Made by a program: the position numbers and the translations under genes. A stretch of 53,626 nt of DNA from Agromyces tardus (GTDB lineage Bacteria; Actinomycetota; Actinomycetes; Actinomycetales; Microbacteriaceae): contig NZ_RHHB01000019.1 of NCBI RefSeq assembly GCF_003710805.1, positions 1 to 53,626 on the forward strand, read 5' to 3'. Shown in pieces: positions 48,224 to 53,626 of this stretch; the stretch's first letter is position 1; every line of letters begins with the position of its first letter. The notes below the pieces were generated by a model that searched no databases, was not told the origin of the DNA, and saw only the letters and a program-made list of their open reading frames with translations.

Positions 48224-48862
48224 TCAGTCGAGGGAGTCGCGGCGCCAGAGCCGGGCGCACGAGGCGAACTCGTCGGCGAGCGCGTCGAGCCGGAGGGCGC
48301 GACGGGTGAGCTGCTCGGATCGCTCGGGGTGCACGGCGTCCGCGGCATCCGCGTCGTCGGCGAGGCTCGCATATCCGGCCGAGGTGACCCGGCAGAACGC
48401 CGCGGCCCGCTCGAGCGCGACGGCGAAGTCACCCGAGAAGACGCCCTGCAGGATCACGTCGGCGAGCTCCTGCACCTCGGCGGGACCCGCGGGGACCGGT
48501 GCGCCCGCGACCACCTGGTCGATCGTGCGGGAGACCTCGGTGCCGCGCTGGTAGGCGAGGCTCGTCGACGCCGCATCCTGGCGGATGAGCGTGCGCAGGA
48601 GGTAGATGCGCCACAGCGCGCCGGGCAGGCTCTTCGGCGACGCGTGCGCCCACAGCTCGGCGATCGCGTCGATGCCGTGCTGGTCGGTGTAGGTGACGAG
48701 CCGCGAGACGACCTCGGGATCGGGGTCGGCCCGCACGCGGGAGAGCACCGCGGCGGCGGTGTCGTGCGCGACGCGGCTGACGTGCGCGGGATCCTCCGCG
48801 CCGAGGTAACCCTCGAACATCCGCGGGGGGAAACGCGTGGGGCGGTGGAAATCTGAGGCCAT
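48224..48862 (-). CDS. Conserved actinobacterial protein, unknown
   Basis: This 212-residue soluble, helical protein has no motif I can assign. It opens MASDFHRPTRFPPRMFEGYLGA and contains LWRIYLLRTLIRQD and a late CRVTSAGYASLADDADAADAVH. I recall similar proteins of Microbacteriaceae carrying an RNA-polymerase-beta label; nothing in this sequence supports that name. TATCGT lies eight bases before the ATG. The gene stands alone between the SigR-type promoter region and the HNH-like gene. Confidence 0.7.
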   Translation of the reverse strand: MASDFHRPTRFPPRMFEGYLGAEDPAHVSRVAHDTAAAVLSRVRADPDPEVVSRLVTYTDQHGIDAIAELWAHASPKSLPGALWRIYLLRTLIRQDAASTSLAYQRGTEVSRTIDQVVAGAPVPAGPAEVQELADVILQGVFSGDFAVALERAAAFCRVTSAGYASLADDADAADAVHPERSEQLTRRALRLDALADEFASCARLWRRDSLD

Positions 48863-48902
48863 CGCGGGACACGATACCCGCTGCCTCTGCGGATGCGTCC
48901 GC

Positions 48903-48921
48903 GTTCCGCCCTCGGCGGAAC
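48903..48921 (-). terminator. Small hairpin downstream of the HNH-like gene
   Basis: GTTCCGCC-CTC-GGCGGAAC gives eight perfect pairs with a three-base loop, followed closer to the gene by a weaker GTCCC/GGGAC stem (about 48966-48982). Both lie after the stop codon at 49029. No other feature is seen in 48863-49028. Confidence 0.5.
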
Positions 48922-49028
48922 CGGGAATGCGGGGCCTGCGCGGTCGCAGTACGTGCCCGCCGCCTGTCCCCGCTGTCGGGACGCGCGGCGCCTCGACAGG
49001 CTGATCAGGGGCACCCTCGAGGCCTCGG

Positions 49029-49493
49029 TCACTCTGTACTCAGCGCCCGCTGCGCGATCGCCGATCGCCACGTGGCCCCCATTCGCTCGTAGGTGGCGAT
49101 GGCATGGCAGTTCCGGCAGCGGACCTCGCACTTGGCGATCTCGTCACGCACCCGCTGCCATGAATAGGCCGCCTTCGCGAGCTTCATCACCTCGGCCGAC
49201 TTCTCGACGCCCTCCCGATGATCGAAGTCGAGCACGCGGATGTCCGCCTCGCCGCAGTCGACGCACGGATGCTCCAGCAGGTAGTCGCCGATCCGCTGGA
49301 GATGGGACGCGCGCGTCTTCGCCACTTGCGCGGCCACTGCCCGGCGGTGCTTGTCGAGGTTCTCCGAGTAGTACCGTCGCGCCCGCGCGGCGTTGCACGC
49401 CCGGCAGACCGACTGCCGTCCATCCGGGGACCGCGCGCGCCGGTTGAACTCGGAATGCGCGAGCGAACGGCGGCAGGTCGAGCAGGTCTTCAT
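49029..49493 (-). CDS. HNH-like protein with two zinc knuckles
   Basis: This 154-residue protein begins with a C-x2-C...C-x2-C zinc knuckle (CSTCRRS and CRACNAAR) preceding a basic helix. The C-terminal half has CVDCGEADIRVLDFDHR and CEVRCRNCHAIATYER, an HNH-type layout (DFDH, then CxxCH). Such proteins are common in actinophages and marine viruses. GGGAG before ATG 49493 decides the start. It lies beside tRNA-Lys, a classic integration target, though no integrase is present. Nuclease activity is unproven. Confidence 0.8.
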   Translation of the reverse strand: MKTCSTCRRSLAHSEFNRRARSPDGRQSVCRACNAARARRYYSENLDKHRRAVAAQVAKTRASHLQRIGDYLLEHPCVDCGEADIRVLDFDHREGVEKSAEVMKLAKAAYSWQRVRDEIAKCEVRCRNCHAIATYERMGATWRSAIAQRALSTE

Positions 49494-49647
49494 GCATCTC
49501 CCTTCGACAGGCGGGGACAGCCTACGTTCGGCCGGTGACAGCCGCGGGAGCGGACGCGCCTCGAACCGCACCGTCGTCCGGCGACCCGCGATCCGGCCCG
49601 TGCGGGCCCTCCGACGAGGCCATTCGACCGCGCTATTGTGGTGGAGC

Positions 49648-49720
49648 GGGCCTCTAGCTCAGTTGGCAGAGCAGCGGACTTTTAATCCGCGGGTCGTCGG
49701 TTCGAGCCCGACGGGGCCCA
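49648..49720 (+). tRNA. tRNA-Lys (anticodon TTT)
   Basis: The 73-base cloverleaf has acceptor GGGCCTC/GGGGCCC (one G-T pair), D arm GCTCAGTTGGCAGAGC, anticodon loop CTTTTAA in stem GCGGA/TCCGC, and T arm GTCGG-TTCGAGC-CCGAC. The discriminator is A; CCA is not encoded. Confidence 0.96.
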
Positions 49721-49756
49721 CCCCGCCCAGCCCCACCACGCTGGGGCCCACCACGC

Positions 49757-51211
49757 TCACTCCGCCGGCGACAGGTCCGGCTCCACGTCGACGCCGAACT
49801 CGTGGCGCAGGGCGCTCAGCGCCGCGTGCCAGCCGGCGAGGCCGTGCACGCCCGGTCCGGGTGGCGTCGACGACGACGCGAGGTACACGCCGGGAATCGG
49901 CGTGCGCCACGGGTCGGGCGAGAGCACCGGGCGCCGCAGGAGCTGCCCGAGCGACGGCGCGCCCGAGGCGATGTCGCCGCCGATGTAGTTTGCATTGTGC
50001 GCCTGCACCTGCACCGCGCTCATCGACGACGACGCGAGCACCACGTCGCGGAACCCCGGCGCGAAGCGCTCGATCTGCCGGGTGACGACCTCGGTCGGGT
50101 CGAGCGCCGACCCCGCGGGCACGTGCGTGTAGGCCCACAGCACGTGGCGGCCGTCGGGCGCACGGCCCGGGTCGACGATCGAGGGCTGCGACACCAGCAC
50201 GTAGGGCGACTCCGCGTGGCGCCCCCGGTGCACCGCCGCCTCGGCCGCGGCCATCTCGGTGCGCGTGCCTCCGACGTGCACCGTGCCCGCGAGGGCGAGC
50301 CCGGGGTTCGCCCACGGCACCGGGGCCGAGAGCGCGAAATCCACCTTCGCGGCGGCGCTCCCATAGCGGAACCGGCGGAGCGCCCGGAGGTACGGCGGCG
50401 GCACGCGGTCACCGGCGATGCGGGCGAGCGCGCGGGGGGTCACGTCGAGCAGCACGGCGCCCGCCCGTGGCAGATCGCGCAGGTCGTCGACCGCGGCATC
50501 CGTGAGCACCTCGCCGCCGTGCGCCTCGAGGTCGGCGACGAGCGCATCGACGATGGCCTGGCTCCCGCCGACCGGGATCGGCCAGCCGCGCGCGTGCGCG
50601 TGCGCCGTGAGCACGAGCCCCGCGCCGGCGGTCGAGAGGCTCGGCAGGGGGCGGATCGTGTGGGCGGCCACCCCGGTGAGCATCGCGGGGGCGACCTCGT
50701 CGTCGAAGCGGGCGTTCCAGAGGGGGGTGCCCTGCTCGAGCACCGCGAGACCCAGGCGGGCGGCGACGAGCGGATGCCGCGGCACGCGCACGAGCGACGA
50801 GCCCGTCACCTCGGCGACCTCGTCGGCATGCCGCGCGAGCGGGCGCAGGAGCCGGGCGTACGCGCGACCGTCGCGCCCGAGCTCCGCCGCTGTGCGATCG
50901 AGGTCGCGGTAGGCGATGCCCGCGACCCCGCCGTCGAGCGGATGCCCGAACGATGCCGGCGGCAGGCGCAGCTCGATGCGGCGTTCGAGCCCGAACGCGC
51001 GGAAGAACGGCGACGCGAGCGCCATGGGGTGCACGGCGGAGCAGACGTCGTGCAGGAACCCGGGAAGCGTGAGTTCGGCGGTGCGGGCGCCGCCGCCGAT
51101 GGTGGGCTGCGCCTCGAGGACGCGCACCGCGAGCCCGGCGCGAGCGAGCGTCACCGCGGCGGCGAGCCCGTTGGGCCCGGCGCCGACGACGATCGCGTCG
51201 ACGGACGGCAT
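49757..51211 (-). CDS. CrtI/phytoene-desaturase-like FAD oxidoreductase
   Basis: This 484-residue flavoprotein has the dinucleotide-binding motif [19 protein letters not shown] with [15 protein letters not shown] at its N terminus, and the C-terminal FAD motif [23 protein letters not shown]. It belongs to the phytoene dehydrogenase-like family (CrtI/PDSU1 relatives), which includes many enzymes not involved in carotenoids. No other carotenoid gene is nearby, so no substrate is assigned. TAGTCT ends exactly six bases before the ATG, suggesting a leaderless mRNA. Confidence 0.88.
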   Translation of the reverse strand: MPSVDAIVVGAGPNGLAAAVTLARAGLAVRVLEAQPTIGGGARTAELTLPGFLHDVCSAVHPMALASPFFRAFGLERRIELRLPPASFGHPLDGGVAGIAYRDLDRTAAELGRDGRAYARLLRPLARHADEVAEVTGSSLVRVPRHPLVAARLGLAVLEQGTPLWNARFDDEVAPAMLTGVAAHTIRPLPSLSTAGAGLVLTAHAHARGWPIPVGGSQAIVDALVADLEAHGGEVLTDAAVDDLRDLPRAGAVLLDVTPRALARIAGDRVPPPYLRALRRFRYGSAAAKVDFALSAPVPWANPGLALAGTVHVGGTRTEMAAAEAAVHRGRHAESPYVLVSQPSIVDPGRAPDGRHVLWAYTHVPAGSALDPTEVVTRQIERFAPGFRDVVLASSSMSAVQVQAHNANYIGGDIASGAPSLGQLLRRPVLSPDPWRTPIPGVYLASSSTPPGPGVHGLAGWHAALSALRHEFGVDVEPDLSPAE

Positions 51212-51268
51212 GCCTGAAGACTACGTCGCGAGGGACCGACCGGGGCACCGCCCGGCGGGGAGGTCGAG

Positions 51269-51451
51269 CTACTCGGTCTGGTCGTCGAGCACCGCGCCGG
51301 GGGCGTTGGTACGCACCGACTCGATGCCGTTCTTCGCGGCGGCCTTCGTCGTGTACGCCTCGGACGCGGCGATGACCTGTCCGTTCGAGGCCTTCAGGCG
51401 AAAGCGATACTGTCCCGCGGAATCCGTGTAGAGCTCGAACTTCCCCGCCAT
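51269..51451 (-). CDS. DUF1508 (YegP-like) small protein
   Basis: This 60-residue single-domain protein matches the YegP/DUF1508 repeat: [43 protein letters not shown]. The function is unknown. GGGAGGG precedes the ATG at 51451. Upstream, two overlapping palindromes suggest regulation. Confidence 0.88.
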   Translation of the reverse strand: MAGKFELYTDSAGQYRFRLKASNGQVIAASEAYTTKAAAKNGIESVRTNAPGAVLDDQTE

Positions 51452-51477
51452 GGCGGACCCTCCCCAGGTTTCCCCTT

Positions 51478-51507
51478 CCGTACAGCTTCGTACGGTGAAG
51501 TCACCGT
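51478..51507. promoter_or_regulatory. Overlapping palindromes upstream of DUF1508
   Basis: CCGTAC-AGCTTC-GTACGG (51478-51495) overlaps ACGGTGA-AG-TCACCGT (51492-51507). The two stems exclude each other in RNA and could also be protein sites. The second uses the same CGGTGA/TCACCG half-sites as the glnR-ppk palindromes, in everted order. Confidence 0.45.
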
Positions 51508-51594
51508 AACCCCCTTGCACCGTCTGCACCAGAGGTACTTGGTCCCGAAGGTCACAGTATGGCGACGACCGCGTGCCCGGCCTGCCACGGAGCC

Positions 51595-51616
51595 CCCGCG
51601 CGGACCCGTGCGCGGG
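51595..51616 (-). terminator. Terminator downstream of the luciferase-like gene
   Basis: CCCGCGC pairs with GCGCGGG over an eight-base loop, between the LLM-oxidoreductase stop (51643) and the DUF1508 promoter. Confidence 0.6.
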
Positions 51617-51642
51617 CCCCCGCGAGAGCGGCCCGACCAGGG

Positions 51643-52692
51643 CTAGCCGACGAGCGCGCGGAAGCCCGACATGAGCGCGACACGCTCGGCCGAGGAGCGC
51701 GCGAGCGGCGTGACCGTGAGCGTGGTCACGCCCGACTCGGCGAAGGCGGCGACGCGCTCGGCGACCTCGGCGGCCGAGCCGATGAGCGAGACGGCGCGCA
51801 CGAGCTCGTCGGGCACCGCGGCGACCGCCTCCTGCTTGCGTCCGTCGAGATAGAGGTCCTGGATGCGCCCGGCCTCCTCGGCGTACCCGTAGCTCGAGAT
51901 GAGCTCGTTGTAGAAGTTCTTGCCGCGGGCGCCCATGCCGCCGATGTAGAGCGCGAGGTTGGGCTTCACGGCGTCGACGGCCGCGGCCGCGGCATCCGCC
52001 CGGTCGGTGATCGCGAGCGCCGGGCTGGCGAAGACGTCGAGCGCGCCCAGCTCGGGTGCGCGCTTCGCGAGGCCCGCGGCGAGCGACGCGCCCCACACCT
52101 GCGCGGCGCGCTCGGGGTGGTAGAACATCGGCAGCCAGCCGTCGGCGACCTCGGCGGTCTGCTCCACCGACTTCGGCCCGAGCGATGCGACCGTGATCGG
52201 GATGCGCTCGCGCACGGGGTGGTTGATGAGCTTGAGCGGCTTGCCGAGCCCCGTGCCCTCGCCGGCGGGAAGCGGGATGCGGTAGTTGCGCCCCTCGTAG
52301 ACGACGGGCTCGCGGCGCCACACCATGCGGCACACGTCGATGATCTCGCGCGTGCGGCCCAGCGGCGCGTCGTACTTGAGCCCGTGGAAGCCCTCGATCA
52401 CCTGCGGCCCCGAGGCGCCGATGCCGAGCTCGAACCGGCCGTCGGAGACGTAGTCGAGCCCGGCGGCCGTCATCGCGGTGAGGGTGGGCGTGCGCGTGTA
52501 GAACTGCAGGATGCCGCTCATGAGCGTCATGCGCGAGGTGCGCGCAGCGAGGAATCCGAGCTGGCTGACGGCGTCGAACGAGTAGGCCTCGGGGACGGCG
52601 ACGAGATCGACGCCGGCCTGTTCGAGCTCGGCGACCTCGTCGGCGACCTCGCGGAAGCCTCCGGCGTAGTTCAGGAACATGCCGACGCGCAT
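51643..52692 (-). CDS. Luciferase-like (LLM class) F420-dependent oxidoreductase
   Basis: This 349-residue protein has the bacterial-luciferase TIM-barrel pattern: MRVGMFLNYAGG at the start, GVDLVAVPEAYSFDAVSQLGFLAARTSRMTLMSGI, RFELGIGASGPQVIEGFHG and a late PITVASLGPKSVEQTAEVADGWLP. The F420 class is typical of actinobacteria, but FMN use is possible. No substrate is suggested by its neighbours. GAGGAG precedes the ATG. Confidence 0.9.
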   Translation of the reverse strand: MRVGMFLNYAGGFREVADEVAELEQAGVDLVAVPEAYSFDAVSQLGFLAARTSRMTLMSGILQFYTRTPTLTAMTAAGLDYVSDGRFELGIGASGPQVIEGFHGLKYDAPLGRTREIIDVCRMVWRREPVVYEGRNYRIPLPAGEGTGLGKPLKLINHPVRERIPITVASLGPKSVEQTAEVADGWLPMFYHPERAAQVWGASLAAGLAKRAPELGALDVFASPALAITDRADAAAAAVDAVKPNLALYIGGMGARGKNFYNELISSYGYAEEAGRIQDLYLDGRKQEAVAAVPDELVRAVSLIGSAAEVAERVAAFAESGVTTLTVTPLARSSAERVALMSGFRALVG

Positions 52693-52833
52693 GCGTCACT
52701 CCTCGTCGTCGTGGGGTGGTGGGGCCCGGCCGTGCGGGCCACCTCAGACCCTATCCGACCGCGCCGAGGGGGATCTGCGCCGCGTGCACAGGGTGCCCGG
52801 CCGAGGCGCGGGCACCCCGGCGGGGTGAGACGA

Positions 52834-52883
52834 GCGGATGTCGCGGTCCGGCCGATCCCCCGGACACGGGCCGCGACATCCGC
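52834..52883 (-). terminator. Terminator of the anti-sigma factor gene
   Basis: GCGGATGTCGCGG pairs with CCGCGACATCCGC, 13 perfect pairs, with an inner TCCGG/CCGGA stem. It lies ten bases after the anti-sigma stop. Besides it, 52693-52892 holds only GC-rich sequence and the ribosome site of the LLM gene. Confidence 0.85.
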
Positions 52884-52892
52884 CCGAGCCTG

Positions 52893-53626
52893 TCAGGTCT
52901 CGAACGCCGCGATGGGATCGGTCGTCGGAGACGTGGAACCCCCGGCGGGCTCGACCGTGATGCCCACGACGAGTCCGGGCTGGAACTCGCCGTCGAGCAC
53001 CACGAACGCCTCGCCGCCGCGCGACGGGTCGAAGGTGCCGGCGGGCGTCGCGCCCGAGTCGTCGATGTACCAGAGCTCGTACGTGGAGTCGGCGCCCACG
53101 TCGGGCAGGTCGGCGGCGCGCACGGCCGAACGGCCCAGCTCGGCCGACCAGACGAGCTCGACCGTGCCACCCCCGGGCACCTCGGCCTCGGCGGTCTGCG
53201 CGTCGGGGGCTGCGGCGATCGCCTGCACGTCACGTTGCGCGCCCCAGCCCGCCGGCCCGCCCCAGTTGACGCCCACGACGGTGCCGGCGATGAGGAGCAG
53301 GGCGGCCGCCGCGGCCGCGAGGATCGCGCCCGGACGCTGGAACCAGCGGCGCTCGGCGGCCCGCTCGGCGCGACCGGTGCGGCGTGGGGAGGCGGGTTCC
53401 GTCGCCGGCGCCTCGTCGGCGATCGTCGGGACTGCGGCGTCGGGCGCGGTGGGCTCGTCGATGATCGGCGCGGGCGCGACGGGCTCGTGGGCGGCGGGCA
53501 CGGCCTGAGGCGCGGCGGCCTCGGGCGCGGCTTCCGCGGCGAGCTGCGGCACCTCGTCGAGGCGCGCGAAGATCGACGCCTTCAGCGACGGCGGCGGGGT
53601 CACGGGCGGCACCGCGTCGGCGAGCC
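52893..53626 (-). CDS. RskA-type anti-sigma factor, C-terminal part (cut by window edge)
   Basis: The reading frame is open to the right edge, so the N terminus is missing. The visible part, about 244 residues, has an Ala/Pro/Glu-rich cytoplasmic stretch starting LADAVPPVTPPPSLKASIFARLDE, one membrane span (GAILAAAAAALLLIAGTVVGV) and an external RskA-type beta domain with ADLPDVGADSTYELWYIDDSGATPAGTF and a late VVGITVEPAGGSTSPTTDPIAAF. RskA proteins hold an ECF sigma factor (SigK type) inactive; its gene should lie just beyond the window. Confidence 0.9.
   Translation of the reverse strand, partial: LADAVPPVTPPPSLKASIFARLDEVPQLAAEAAPEAAAPQAVPAAHEPVAPAPIIDEPTAPDAAVPTIADEAPATEPASPRRTGRAERAAERRWFQRPGAILAAAAAALLLIAGTVVGVNWGGPAGWGAQRDVQAIAAAPDAQTAEAEVPGGGTVELVWSAELGRSAVRAADLPDVGADSTYELWYIDDSGATPAGTFDPSRGGEAFVVLDGEFQPGLVVGITVEPAGGSTSPTTDPIAAFET

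Noticed and set aside
48224..48862. RNA polymerase beta subunit label for the 212-residue protein
   Set aside because: Such a name circulates for similar proteins, but the sequence has no RNA polymerase motif and is far too short.
51394..51588. 64-codon minus-strand frame with a CxxC pair (CRRCKG) upstream of DUF1508
   Set aside because: It overlaps the DUF1508 start and its upstream palindromes in another frame, and no ribosome site is visible.
51559..53508. 649-codon plus-strand frame across the LLM and anti-sigma genes
   Set aside because: It runs through two well-supported minus-strand genes and their terminators and shows no domain.

Overview
The window is chromosomal DNA of a high-GC Gram-positive actinobacterium (about 70 % GC by eye), most likely a member of the Microbacteriaceae. 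The support is GC-rich third codon positions, frequent GTG starts, four-base ATGA/GTGA gene overlaps, actinobacterial marker genes (glnR, senX3-regX3, carD, fused ispDF, mutT1) and a very frequent 9-mer, GGATGCCGC. No IS element, prophage, CRISPR array or plasmid gene is visible. I place 53 complete protein genes (one of them, at 38342-38458, only 38 codons), one protein gene cut by the right edge, and two tRNA genes.

Region 1 (114-15035) is a purine-ring degradation island. It encodes guanine deaminase, a three-part xanthine dehydrogenase with its XdhC factor and a MocA-like molybdenum-cofactor enzyme, urate oxidase, HIU hydrolase, OHCU decarboxylase, allantoinase, allantoate amidohydrolase and ureidoglycine-glyoxylate aminotransferase. 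Together these lead from guanine to oxalurate. Immediately upstream of the aminotransferase, on the same strand, lie an AtzH-amidase fusion and a formamidase-family hydrolase. I propose that these two finish the pathway (oxalurate to oxamate to oxalate), which would release all ring nitrogen. No pathway-specific regulator or permease lies in the window.

Region 2 (15102-23033) holds housekeeping and stress genes: a lipoprotein with a repeated layout, groEL under two tandem CIRCE operators, a DUF3048 lipoprotein, a cold-shock protein with a structured leader, a LytR_C protein, a DUF3263 protein, msrB, a nitroreductase-like protein, tRNA-Thr and a membrane-anchored DsbA-like protein. Region 3 (23278-30806) holds a sugar-ABC ATPase, a kinase-like DUF4032 protein, rlmB-cysS, ispDF-carD and a small lipoprotein.

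Region 4 (30883-46968) is largely the phosphate regulon: regX3-senX3 divergent from phoU, then gpmA, a methyltransferase, a four-gene operon (small membrane protein, nitrobindin-like, ygfZ, FUSC), glnR, ppk-mutT1 and pstSCAB. PHO-box-like 11-bp repeats precede phoU and pstS. GlnR, the actinobacterial nitrogen regulator, is a natural candidate to control the purine island. Region 5 (47065-53626) holds a pabC-like gene, an unknown gene, an HNH-like gene beside tRNA-Lys, a CrtI-like oxidoreductase, a DUF1508 protein, a luciferase-like oxidoreductase and the C-terminal part of an RskA-type anti-sigma factor.

Four signals run across the window: GGATGCCGC, on both strands and inside terminators as inverted pairs; many start codons placed exactly six bases after a -10 hexamer (leaderless mRNAs); a SigR/SigH-type promoter; and paired TCACCG-NN-CGGTGA palindromes around glnR-ppk. 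All coordinates, motifs and counts were read by eye; no database search was run.
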